From NCBI RefSeq assembly GCF_013294005.1, contig NZ_JABSNK010000004.1, positions 62,001 through 126,000 of the forward strand: a stretch of DNA of 64,000 nucleotides, in the 5' to 3' direction. This document shows, piece by piece, positions 56,358 through 64,000 of the stretch (positions are counted from its first letter, which is position 1; the number at the start of each line of letters is the position of its first letter). The DNA is from Flavobacterium gelidicaeli (GTDB taxonomy: Bacteria; Bacteroidota; Bacteroidia; Flavobacteriales; Flavobacteriaceae). The notes under the pieces are model-generated. The model made no database searches, was not told where the DNA came from, and saw only the letters and a list, made by a program, of their open reading frames with translations. The position numbers and the translations under genes were made by a program.

Positions 56358-57215
56358 ATGGTAAAAATTTTAGTTACGGGGGCAAATGGGCAACTAGGTT
56401 CAGAATTACGAGTATTGTCTGGTGGCTATGCTGAATATGAGTGGTTTTTTGCGGATAGAAGTACAGTTACTTTAGATGATTTGTCTCTATTAGAAAAGCA
56501 ATTAGCTTTAATTAATCCAGATGTAATACTAAATTGTGGAGCTTATACTGCTGTTGATAAAGCAGAGTCTGAAACAGTTTTAGCCAATACAATCAACAAT
56601 TTAGCGGTAGGGGTTTTGGCAAGATGGTCTGCAGCAAACAATGTGAAACTAATTCATATCTCTACAGATTATGTTTTTGATGGAAACTCAGCTACAGCTT
56701 TAGATGAAAATGCAGTAACTAACCCAATTAATGTATATGGTAAGACAAAGTTATCAGGAGAGCAAAGCTGCTTAGAAAATAATCCCGAAGCTATAATTAT
56801 TAGAACCTCTTGGGTGTATTCTAGCTTCGGCAATAATTTTGTAAAAACGATGTCTCGATTGATGCAAGAAAGGGAACGTTTGAATGTTGTTGAGGACCAA
56901 ATAGGTTCTCCTACTTATGCAGGGGATTTGGCTAAGGCAATCGTCGTAATTATCAAGCATGAAAACTGGAAGTCAGGAGTGTATAATTTTTCTAATGAAG
57001 GAGAAATAAGTTGGTTTGAATTTGCTCTAGCTATTCAAGAAATAGGCGGATTTGATTGTGAAGTAAGTGGTATTCCATCATCGGCTTATCCTACACCAGC
57101 GAAACGACCTGCATATTCATTATTGGATAAAAGTAAAATTGCAGCTATATTTGATGTCGAAGTACCTCATTATAAGGAGAGTTTGAGGAAATGTATGGAG
57201 TTGATGAGAGAATAG
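56358..57215 (+). CDS. rfbD: dTDP-4-dehydrorhamnose reductase
   Basis: Final reduction to dTDP-L-rhamnose, 285 residues. It begins MVKILVTGANGQLGSELRVL. An upstream in-frame start 13 codons earlier precedes a non-conserved hydrophobic stretch and is rejected. ISTDYVFDG and YGKTKLSGEQ carry the SDR catalytic residues, and EDQIGSPTYAGDLAKAI is typical. Confidence 0.94.
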   Translation: MVKILVTGANGQLGSELRVLSGGYAEYEWFFADRSTVTLDDLSLLEKQLALINPDVILNCGAYTAVDKAESETVLANTINNLAVGVLARWSAANNVKLIHISTDYVFDGNSATALDENAVTNPINVYGKTKLSGEQSCLENNPEAIIIRTSWVYSSFGNNFVKTMSRLMQERERLNVVEDQIGSPTYAGDLAKAIVVIIKHENWKSGVYNFSNEGEISWFEFALAIQEIGGFDCEVSGIPSSAYPTPAKRPAYSLLDKSKIAAIFDVEVPHYKESLRKCMELMRE

Positions 57216-57392
57216 AATAAAGAGAATAGGAATAATTGGGAATGATGTTTTTGACTTCTCAAAATTTTAAGCTACAATTAGGAACCTAGTAAAAAAACAT
57301 TTTTATAGCTCTTAGCGGTATAGATTCTTAACAATATAATTTTTTGCATTTAGTTCCTTTTTGGATTGTAATGTAGAAATAAAATTAAAACA

Positions 57393-58442
57393 ATGAAAAA
57401 AATAGTAATTACTGGTGGCGCTGGATTTATTGGTTCGCATGTAGTAAGGCGTTTTGTGAATAATTATCCTGATTACCAAATATTTAATTTAGATGCCTTG
57501 ACGTATGCAGGTAATTTAGAAAATATTACTGATATTGAGAATGCTAAAAACTACACCTTCATAAAAGGAGATATTGTAGATGGCGATTTTATTGACGCTT
57601 TGTTTAAGGAACATCAGTTTGATGGAGTTTTACACCTAGCTGCCGAATCGCATGTTGATCGTTCTATCACTGATCCGTTGTCATTTGTAAAAACAAACGT
57701 AATTGGTACAATGAACTTATTAAACGCCGCTAAGACAATTTGGAAAGATAATATGGAAGGAAAGCGTTTCTATCATATTAGCACTGATGAGGTTTATGGA
57801 AGTTTAGGTGCTGAGGGTTTGTTTACTGAAACAACAGCTTATGATCCTAATTCGCCCTATTCAGCTTCAAAAGCAAGTTCGGATCATTTTGTAAGAGCTT
57901 ATGGAGAAACTTATGGTTTGCCTTATGTGCTAACAAACTGTTCTAATAATTACGGGCCTTTTCATTTTCCTGAAAAATTAATTCCGTTGTTTATTAATAA
58001 TATAATTCAAAATAAGCCGTTGCCCGTTTATGGTGATGGAAAATATACCCGAGATTGGTTATTTGTTGAGGATCATGCTGTGGCAATTGATTTGGTTTTT
58101 CATGAAGGTGTAAATCACGATACGTATAATATTGGTGGTTTTAACGAATGGCAAAATATTGATTTAGTAAAACTACTTTGCAAAATCATGGATGAAAAAT
58201 TGGGTCGTGAGGCAGGAACTTCAGAGCAATTGATTTCGTATGTAAAGGACCGTCCAGGACATGATTTACGTTATGCTATTGATGCAAACAAGATCAATAA
58301 AGAACTTGGTTGGAAACCGTCGGTTACATTTGAAGAAGGATTAGAGAAAACAGTGAATTGGTACTTAGATAATCAAACTTGGTTGAACAATATTACCTCT
58401 GGTGAATATGCGACTTATTATGAGAAACAATACGCGAAATAA
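57393..58442 (+). CDS. rfbB: dTDP-glucose 4,6-dehydratase
   Basis: Second step of dTDP-rhamnose synthesis, 349 residues. [16 protein letters not shown] binds [15 protein letters not shown] holds the Thr-Asp-Glu catalytic set and [20 protein letters not shown] the YxxxK pair. [17 protein letters not shown] is the substrate-binding signature. Confidence 0.96.
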   Translation: MKKIVITGGAGFIGSHVVRRFVNNYPDYQIFNLDALTYAGNLENITDIENAKNYTFIKGDIVDGDFIDALFKEHQFDGVLHLAAESHVDRSITDPLSFVKTNVIGTMNLLNAAKTIWKDNMEGKRFYHISTDEVYGSLGAEGLFTETTAYDPNSPYSASKASSDHFVRAYGETYGLPYVLTNCSNNYGPFHFPEKLIPLFINNIIQNKPLPVYGDGKYTRDWLFVEDHAVAIDLVFHEGVNHDTYNIGGFNEWQNIDLVKLLCKIMDEKLGREAGTSEQLISYVKDRPGHDLRYAIDANKINKELGWKPSVTFEEGLEKTVNWYLDNQTWLNNITSGEYATYYEKQYAK

Positions 58443-58477
58443 AACAAATTTAGTTCGAATTAATCCGAATTTCAATA

Positions 58478-58861
58478 ATGGATACAACCGACAAAATAAT
58501 TTACAAAGAAGAAAGTTATGCCATTATTGGAGCGTGTATGAAAGTACATCGGATACTAGGAGTTGGGTTTTTGGAAGCGGTATATGAAGAGGCATTAGGA
58601 AGGGAATTTCATATTTTGAAAATCCCCTTTAAAAGGCAGTTAAAATTAAATTTATATTATGATGGTCAGAAATTAAAGAAGCAGTATAGAGCTGACTTTG
58701 TTTGCTATGATAGAATTATTGTAGAGATTAAAGCAGTAGCACAAATGCCAATTATATTTCACTCGCAGTTGAAAAATTATCTAAAATGCACAAAATTGGA
58801 ATTAGGTATTTTAGTTAACTTTGGAACAGCTTCATTAACTTATAAAAGAGTAATTAATTAG
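58478..58861 (+). CDS. GxxExxY-family protein
   Basis: 127-residue protein of a small conserved family of unknown function named for its GxxExxY motif, here Gly30-Phe-Leu-Glu33-Ala-Val-Tyr36. Asp73 in RADFVCYD and Glu83-Ile-Lys85 in IIVEIKAV form a PD-(D/E)XK nuclease-like pattern. I start it at the ATG at 58478. It sits in the same direction between rfbB and rfbA with 35-base gaps on each side, so it is transcribed with them, yet no role in rhamnose synthesis is known. Confidence 0.8.
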   Translation: MDTTDKIIYKEESYAIIGACMKVHRILGVGFLEAVYEEALGREFHILKIPFKRQLKLNLYYDGQKLKKQYRADFVCYDRIIVEIKAVAQMPIIFHSQLKNYLKCTKLELGILVNFGTASLTYKRVIN

Positions 58862-58896
58862 AGAAATTCGAAGTAATTCGTCAAATTAGCACTACT

Positions 58897-59766
58897 ATGA
58901 AAGGAATTATACTAGCAGGAGGTTCAGGTACTCGTTTACATCCATTAACACTTGCGATGAGTAAGCAAATGATGCCGGTTTATGATAAACCAATGATTTA
59001 TTACCCACTGTCTACATTGATGACAGCAGGGATTAATGAAATTTTAATTATTTCAACACCACATGATTTGCCTAATTTTAAAAAACTGTTAGGTGATGGT
59101 ACCGCTATAGGTTGTAAATTCAGTTATGCTGAACAAGCAATTCCAAATGGTTTGGCTCAAGCTTTTGTTATTGGGGAAGAATTCATTGGTAAGGACAGTG
59201 TTGCTTTAGTTTTAGGAGATAATATTTTTTTTGGATCTAATATGGATGAGTTGTTGCAATCCAATAAAAATCCGGAAGGTGGCGTTGTATTTGCTTACCA
59301 TGTTTCTGATCCAGAACGCTATGGTGTAGTAGCATTTGATGAAAATCTAAAAGCACTTTCGATTGAAGAAAAGCCTTTAGTACCAAAATCTAATTACGCA
59401 GTGCCAGGTTTGTATTTTTACGATAATTCAGTTGTGGAAATTGCCAAGAATATCCAACCAAGTGCACGTGGAGAGTATGAAATTACTGATGTTAACAAAG
59501 TTTATTTAGAAAAAGGCGCATTACAAGTGGGTATTTTAAGTAGAGGAACGGCTTGGTTAGATACAGGTACGTTTAATAGTTTAATGCAAGCGGGTCAGTT
59601 TGTTCAAGTGATTGAAGAGCGCCAAGGATTAAAAATAGGCTGTATTGAAGAAATTGCTTGGAGACAAGGCTTTATATCAGAGCAGCAGTTGAAAGACTTG
59701 GCTGAGCCTTTAAAAAAATCAGGTTATGGCGAATATCTTTTGGGTTTGTTAAAACAGAAGGAGTAG
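58897..59766 (+). CDS. rfbA: glucose-1-phosphate thymidylyltransferase
   Basis: First step of dTDP-rhamnose synthesis, 289 residues. [20 protein letters not shown] is the nucleotide-binding loop. [25 protein letters not shown] and [19 protein letters not shown] are the RmlA hallmarks. Completes the rfbC-D-B-A set, in an order unlike rfbBDAC of enterics. Confidence 0.96.
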   Translation: MKGIILAGGSGTRLHPLTLAMSKQMMPVYDKPMIYYPLSTLMTAGINEILIISTPHDLPNFKKLLGDGTAIGCKFSYAEQAIPNGLAQAFVIGEEFIGKDSVALVLGDNIFFGSNMDELLQSNKNPEGGVVFAYHVSDPERYGVVAFDENLKALSIEEKPLVPKSNYAVPGLYFYDNSVVEIAKNIQPSARGEYEITDVNKVYLEKGALQVGILSRGTAWLDTGTFNSLMQAGQFVQVIEERQGLKIGCIEEIAWRQGFISEQQLKDLAEPLKKSGYGEYLLGLLKQKE

Positions 59767-59861
59767 CTTAAATCAAGAAACGTGACTTAAAACTATTCAA
59801 GTGCTTATAATTAAGTAACCGTATGTTGCAATATTTTTTTTAGAATATAATTAAGTCGCTC

Positions 59862-59894
59862 AAGTAATTGTTTTGTAGTTACTTAAGTAATTGT
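59862..59894 (+). promoter_or_regulatory. palindromic operator candidate before pglF
   Basis: TTACTTAAGTAA (59879-59890) is a perfect 12-bp palindrome. The decamer AAGTAATTGT occurs at 59862-59871 and again at 59885-59894, and TTAAGTAA also at 59811-59818. Such spaced half-sites suggest a dimeric regulator-binding site; the regulator is unknown. Confidence 0.35.
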
Positions 59895-59996
59895 AAGGTT
59901 GTTTGTACTTATATAAGGAATTGCAAATAAAAGCAGTAAAAAAAAACTATTTCACTACATTTAGTAGTAAATTAACATTGTCTAAAAATATTTATT

Positions 59997-61967
59997 TTGA
60001 GTAAGCATATAGATCCCGATACAGAATCATCCGTTAGAAATCTTTTTTCTAAGGAGAATTTGAGATTTAATATCCATAATTTAAGTTATTTGCCTAGGTG
60101 GATTATAATTATGATGGATTTTGCAGTGCTATTGATGGCATTTTTCTTTACCTATCTACTGTTTAGAGGGACAGGGTTAAATTATATTGTAACAGAACAT
60201 ACAGTGCTTTTTATTAGTTTTCTGTTTGGAGTCAATATATTCTTTTTTTGGATGTTTAGAACGTATTCAGGAATAATAAGACACTCCTCTTATATTGATG
60301 CGGTTAAATTGCTTTTTTCACAAATTGCGGTTTTAATGGTGCTGTTAGTGTTGAACTTTGCCTTTGAGCTTTACTATGGCTACAAAGCTTTCTTAAATAC
60401 AGCGCTTTTTATTAACATGGTACTTTCATTTTGTGGATTATTTTTATACCGTGTTATTGTAAAACAAACATTCGAGCATTATTTTTCAGAGAAGAAAGAT
60501 GTGAAACTGGCGAGAACAATAATTTACGGAACTGATGCTAATGCAATTTCAGTTGCCAAAGCCTTGAAGTTAGAATCGCCTCCCCGTTTTAAAATAGTAG
60601 CATTTGTAGATAGAAATAATCAAAATTCATCTAAACGAATGTTGGATTTACCAATATTGATTTTAAAGAAAAAGCTACCTACTTTAATGCGTTCCATTGG
60701 TGCTGAAGGAGTGATTATTGCTGATAAAAGTTTGACAAAGGAAGAACGATTAATTATTGTAGACCAATGTCTAGAGTTTAATTATAAGGTATACATAGTG
60801 CCATTAATCACAGACTGGGAGAATCAAAAAGAAATATCTCAAAAAGTAAAAACAATTCAAATTGAAGATCTTTTAGAAAGAAAGCCAATTGTTTTAGACA
60901 ATAAATCAATTTCCAAGCAAATAAAAGACAACACCATTTTAATTACAGGTGCTGCAGGTTCAATAGGTAGTGAAATTGTACGACAAGTATTAATCTATAA
61001 TCCTAAAAAGGTTATTATCTTAGATCAAGCTGAAACGCCACTGCATCACTTAAACTTAGAGATAGATACACAGCCTACCAATTCTAAAATCACAACTGTT
61101 GTAGGTGATATTAGAAACAAAGAGGCTATGGAAAAGGTTTTTAGTTTATACAAACCTCAGGTAGTTTTTCATGCTGCAGCTTATAAACACGTTCCTTTGA
61201 TGGAGGAAAATCCTTCTCAAGCAATTTTAACAAACATAGGAGGGACAAAAAACCTTGCTGATTTAGCTTGCTTACATAAGGTTAAAAAGTTTGTAATGAT
61301 ATCCACAGATAAGGCGGTTAACCCAAGTAATGTAATGGGAGCTAGTAAACGTATCTCAGAGAAATATGTGCAATCGTTATCATTAAAAACAAAGCGCGTA
61401 GAAGGAGAAAAACCAACTAAATTTATAACTACCCGTTTTGGTAATGTTTTAGGTTCTAATGGTTCTGTAGTTCCTTTGTTTACAAAACAAATTGCGCAAG
61501 GTGGGCCTATTACTATCACACACCCAGATATTATAAGGTATTTCATGACTATTCCAGAGGCTTGTCAGTTGGTTTTAGAAGCTGGAGCCATGGGGAAAGG
61601 AGGTGAGATTTATATTTTTGATATGGGGAAACCAGTTAAAATTATTGATTTAGCTAAAAAGATGATTAAGTTAGCAGGATATTTACCTGATAAAGATATC
61701 AAAATTCAGATCGTAGGTTTAAGACCTGGTGAAAAATTGTATGAAGAGCTTCTGAACGATACTTCAAAAACAATTCCTACACACCATGAGAAAATAATGA
61801 TTGCAGAAGAGATTCAAGATGAATTTGAAACCTTACATTCGGATATTGAGGAATTAATTAATAATGCGAACTATTTAGGCAACGATGAAATTGTAAGGAA
61901 AATGAAAAAGATTGTTCCGGAATTTAAAAGTATGAATTCAACTTTTGAATTATTAGATGTAAAATAA
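59997..61967 (+). CDS. pglF: membrane NDP-sugar 4,6-dehydratase (PglF/CapD-like)
   Basis: 656 residues: four N-terminal transmembrane helices (about residues 35-155), a degenerate Rossmann domain (IIYGTDANAISVAKALK), then the catalytic SDR domain with ILITGAAGSIGSEIVRQVL. Thr437-Asp438-Lys439 lie in STDKAVNPSNVMGASKR. Dehydrates UDP-GlcNAc for bacillosamine-type sugars and would feed PglE and PglD. The start is TTG at 59997; an in-frame stop at 59973 precludes a longer N-terminus, and the next ATG would cut into the first helix. Confidence 0.85.
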   Translation: MSKHIDPDTESSVRNLFSKENLRFNIHNLSYLPRWIIIMMDFAVLLMAFFFTYLLFRGTGLNYIVTEHTVLFISFLFGVNIFFFWMFRTYSGIIRHSSYIDAVKLLFSQIAVLMVLLVLNFAFELYYGYKAFLNTALFINMVLSFCGLFLYRVIVKQTFEHYFSEKKDVKLARTIIYGTDANAISVAKALKLESPPRFKIVAFVDRNNQNSSKRMLDLPILILKKKLPTLMRSIGAEGVIIADKSLTKEERLIIVDQCLEFNYKVYIVPLITDWENQKEISQKVKTIQIEDLLERKPIVLDNKSISKQIKDNTILITGAAGSIGSEIVRQVLIYNPKKVIILDQAETPLHHLNLEIDTQPTNSKITTVVGDIRNKEAMEKVFSLYKPQVVFHAAAYKHVPLMEENPSQAILTNIGGTKNLADLACLHKVKKFVMISTDKAVNPSNVMGASKRISEKYVQSLSLKTKRVEGEKPTKFITTRFGNVLGSNGSVVPLFTKQIAQGGPITITHPDIIRYFMTIPEACQLVLEAGAMGKGGEIYIFDMGKPVKIIDLAKKMIKLAGYLPDKDIKIQIVGLRPGEKLYEELLNDTSKTIPTHHEKIMIAEEIQDEFETLHSDIEELINNANYLGNDEIVRKMKKIVPEFKSMNSTFELLDVK

Positions 61968-62082
61968 GTAGTATCATTAAAACACACAATAGTCAAGCCT
62001 AGTTTTACTCAGATAGAGTGTATTCGAGAACTGATAATGGATTGTTTTATAAATAGCATTGGTCTAATTTAATTAGTACCCA

Positions 62083-62127
62083 AAAAAAAGTTCACAAAGA
62101 AGTTATTCTCTGTGAACTTTTTTTTTT
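62083..62127. terminator. bidirectional terminator after pglF
   Basis: AAAGTTCACA (62087-62096) pairs with TGTGAACTTT (62111-62120). The stem is flanked by an A-run before and a T-run to 62127, with extra GAA/TTC pairing possible in the loop. Confidence 0.85.
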
Positions 62128-62451
62128 GGCAAAAGCCAAACACTACAAGACACTATTTTTGCAATAATAGAAAAGTAGTTTATTGGATTTAAGTGAAATA
62201 AACCTAACAGAAGGCTGTTTAAATCGCAATGAAACAGTATTTCAATAACAATTTTAGCATTGTTTGATATGACTTTCCGCTTTGAGTACTAAGAAATAGC
62301 ATGCAAATTTTTGAAAATTTTAGTAGATCAGTTATGATTATTCCACGAGAATCGGTGCTATCTGTGGCTATTTATAAGTAGAAATTAAGTAGCGTATGAG
62401 CACATCGTTTAATCTGTTTTATGTCTATCGATCGTAGTTGGGATGCAATAA

Positions 62452-62477
62452 TGGTTGGCGACGCTGCTCAAACTGAC
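62452..62477. repeat. degenerate intergenic repeat, copy B
   Basis: TGGTTGGCGACGCTGCTC and the next eight bases match 16911-16936 at 19 of 26 positions. Only this half is recognisable here; no convincing inverted partner lies nearby. Confidence 0.4.
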
Positions 62478-62505
62478 TAGCAGATTGTTTTATAAAAGTA
62501 TTGAA

Positions 62506-63246
62506 TTAATCGATTTTAAAAAATTGATTGTTCGCTATCGCTTCCTTTAGAGGTTGTATGTCTTTTAGTTTTAATTTTTGATCGAAAGCTTTAATGTGAT
62601 TATCATGATGTACATCTGTACCTACATAAGTATACATTCCTTTTGCGAGAAGCTCCTCTGCAATTTTAGCAATTTGAGAGCCATAATACCCCACAACCGA
62701 TAATAAATTAAGCTGAAATAAACAGCCCGCTCGCTTTAACTTAGTATATTCATTAAAGTTGTTATGGTAAAATAAATAGCGTTCAGGATGGGCTAGTATA
62801 GGAATGTAACCCGCTACTTGCAAATCGAATAGTATCGAATAAAGCTGAATAGGCGCATTAATGTATGACATTTCAACCAAGATGTAATTGTCCTTCAACG
62901 TCAGTAATTCTTGATTTTTAAATAGACGTACAAATTGATCGTCCATAAGGTATTCTGCGGCAGCGTTAAAAGGAACTGTTATGTCGTTTTTTGCAAGTTG
63001 CTGTATGGTTTCTGTTTTTTTAGATACAATACCTTCATGTGTATTTTCCCAAACATGCTGTATGATGTGTGGCGTTGTAATAAATTGCGTCACCCCAAAA
63101 CCTTGAAGTGCTTTGGTAAGTCGGAGGGTATCCTCAAAAGTTTGTGCTCCATCATCAATTCCAGGTAATAAATGAGAATGAATATCGATATGACCCTGCG
63201 GAATGAGGTCCTTTAATGTGGGCTTATTTTTAGAAAAGAAAAACAT
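62506..63246 (-). CDS. PHP-family protein-tyrosine phosphatase (CpsB/YwqE-like)
   Basis: 246-residue manganese-dependent phosphatase expected to dephosphorylate Wzc-type tyrosine kinases. Metal-binding motifs are HIDIHSHLLPGIDDG (ligands near His23 and His25), TTPHI, ILAHPERY and the C-terminal VGTDVHHDNH. An upstream start at 63273 would add nine residues; the ATG at 63246 gives MFFFSKNKPTLKDL, the usual flavobacterial form. It lies opposite to the locus, so its expression is independent of the kinases. Confidence 0.88.
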   Translation of the reverse strand: MFFFSKNKPTLKDLIPQGHIDIHSHLLPGIDDGAQTFEDTLRLTKALQGFGVTQFITTPHIIQHVWENTHEGIVSKKTETIQQLAKNDITVPFNAAAEYLMDDQFVRLFKNQELLTLKDNYILVEMSYINAPIQLYSILFDLQVAGYIPILAHPERYLFYHNNFNEYTKLKRAGCLFQLNLLSVVGYYGSQIAKIAEELLAKGMYTYVGTDVHHDNHIKAFDQKLKLKDIQPLKEAIANNQFFKID

Positions 63247-63674
63247 TGTTATTATTTTATAATGATATAACAAAGGAACAAAATTTTAGGTGTTCGTCAC
63301 TATAAATAGTTTGGATAAGTAAATAAAAAATTAATAGTAAATAAAAGTAATCCTTGAAGTAGTAATTAATTTGTTTAAGTGGGGCTAGTTATCGTTTCAA
63401 TAATTAGTATCTATAATTTGATTGTCTCTAATAGGATTTTAAATTAAAGCTATTCTTCTTTTAATATTGATTTTTTTATTAGAAAAAAATGATTTTAACA
63501 ACCGCAAAGCGCTGTTGCTTTTAAGGAGATTATGTCAGTAATTAGTTATTGCTAATCTAAAATAAAGCACATTATTTCAGGCAAAATGTTATATTTGTTG
63601 CCTATCAATACCACGATGGATAAAAATAGTTGTAAAACAAATATTTATCTTAGGAATAACCTTAGTTATACCAC
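63247..63674. other. 428-bp divergent intergenic region
   Basis: AT-rich region between the phosphatase (minus) and the exporter permease (plus). It holds one good -7 element for the plus strand and a small GCAA/TTGC hairpin near 63510-63525. No ORF recognised. Confidence 0.5.
63590..63597 (+). promoter_or_regulatory. promoter -7 element of the ABC exporter permease
   Basis: TATATTTG matches TAnnTTTG. The predicted leader is about 70 bases before the ATG at 63675. Confidence 0.45.
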
Positions 63675-64000
63675 ATGAATTACCAAAAAAGCACAGATAA
63701 CGATTGGTTGTTTGAAATAACACCTAAAAATAAGTTCTTCTCCCTTAATCTTAAGGAAGTATGGCAATATAGAGATTTGTTGTTCCTTTTTGTAAAGAGA
63801 GATGTAGTTACGGTGTATAAGCAAACTGTTTTAGGTCCGCTATGGTATTTGATTCAGCCTTTATTTACGTCAATTACTTTTACTATAATCTTTAATAATC
63901 TTGCCGGTATTTCTACAGGAACGGTTCCTCCGTTTTTATTCAACCTTGCTGGAATCACGATTTGGAATTACTTCACTGCCTGTCTTACTGGGACCTCAAA
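63675..64000 (+). CDS. ABC-2 polysaccharide export permease (Wzm-like), 5' part
   Basis: Truncated by the window end; 108 residues are visible with no stop. It starts MNYQKSTDNDWLFEITPKNK and has the family motif DLLFLFVKRDVVTVYKQTVL followed by GPLWYLIQPLFTSITFTIIF, as in TagG/Wzm O-antigen and teichoic acid exporter permeases. It would work with an ATPase (Wzt) just beyond the window in an ABC-dependent polysaccharide pathway distinct from Wzx/Wzy. Confidence 0.88.
   Translation, partial: MNYQKSTDNDWLFEITPKNKFFSLNLKEVWQYRDLLFLFVKRDVVTVYKQTVLGPLWYLIQPLFTSITFTIIFNNLAGISTGTVPPFLFNLAGITIWNYFTACLTGTS

Larger units (their letters stand above)
61968..62505. other. 538-bp intergenic region at the end of the polysaccharide locus
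   Basis: Contains a strong terminator-type hairpin (62083-62127) and a degenerate repeat (62452-62477). No ORF of note and no RNA gene recognised. It separates pglF from the convergent phosphatase gene and marks the locus boundary. Confidence 0.6.

Noticed and set aside
58402..58587. 61-codon frame spanning the rfbB end and the GxxExxY start
   Set aside because: Overlaps both real genes in another frame and has no recognisable product.

Overview
The window reads as a chromosomal piece of a Flavobacterium-like member of the Bacteroidota (family Flavobacteriaceae). The DNA is A+T-rich. Genes lack Shine-Dalgarno sequences and start shortly after AT-rich spacers. Many transcription units are preceded by the Bacteroidota -7 promoter element TAnnTTTG. 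The ribosomal proteins, including a one-cysteine L36 and a cysteine-poor S14, are of the type usual in this phylum. No tRNA, rRNA, CRISPR array or transposase was seen.

Region 1 (1-10.6 kb) is the distal S10, spc and alpha ribosomal operons in canonical order: rpsC, rplP, rpmC, rpsQ, rplN, rplX, rplE, rpsN, rpsH, rplF, rplR, rpsE, rpmD, rplO, secY, infA, rpmJ, rpsM, rpsK, rpsD, rpoA, rplQ. It ends in a strong intrinsic terminator. The few spacers above 60 bp, before rpsH, rpsD and rplQ, all fold into hairpins that may be ribosomal leader elements.

Region 2 (10.8-20.6 kb) holds housekeeping genes in short units: carA, eno, gltA, two neighbouring guanidine-modifying hydrolases (an arginine deiminase/DDAH-like enzyme and the citrulline hydrolase CtlX), a MarC-family membrane protein, a CoA-binding protein, a sodium:solute symporter and recR. 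Degenerate intergenic repeats lie in this part.

Region 3 (20.6-62 kb) is a very large surface-polysaccharide locus. It opens with wza and wzc export genes, followed by UDP-GlcNAc 4-epimerase, UDP-glucose dehydrogenase, a NusG-like (UpxY/RfaH-type) antiterminator and GDP-mannose synthesis. A 727-bp non-coding stretch with a promoter and an attenuator-like hairpin comes next, and then UDP-uronic acid genes. A tightly overlapping nine-gene run (31.2-39.7 kb) matches legionaminic acid synthesis of the Campylobacter ptm/leg type. It is followed by a Wzx flippase, glycosyltransferases, a Wzy-like polymerase, and PglC/PglD/PglE-like genes for a diacetyl-bacillosamine-type first sugar. A second wza-wzc pair, the dTDP-rhamnose genes (interrupted by a GxxExxY-family gene) and a PglF-like 4,6-dehydratase close the locus. 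Taken together the genes predict an acidic polysaccharide. It would be built on an undecaprenyl-linked bacillosamine-type sugar, draw on uronic acids, rhamnose, mannose-derived units and legionaminic acid, and be exported by a Wzx/Wzy/Wzc/Wza system.

Region 4 (62-64 kb) carries a CpsB/YwqE-type PHP tyrosine phosphatase on the minus strand and, at the edge, the start of an ABC-2 polysaccharide exporter permease. A separate ABC-dependent polysaccharide system probably begins there.
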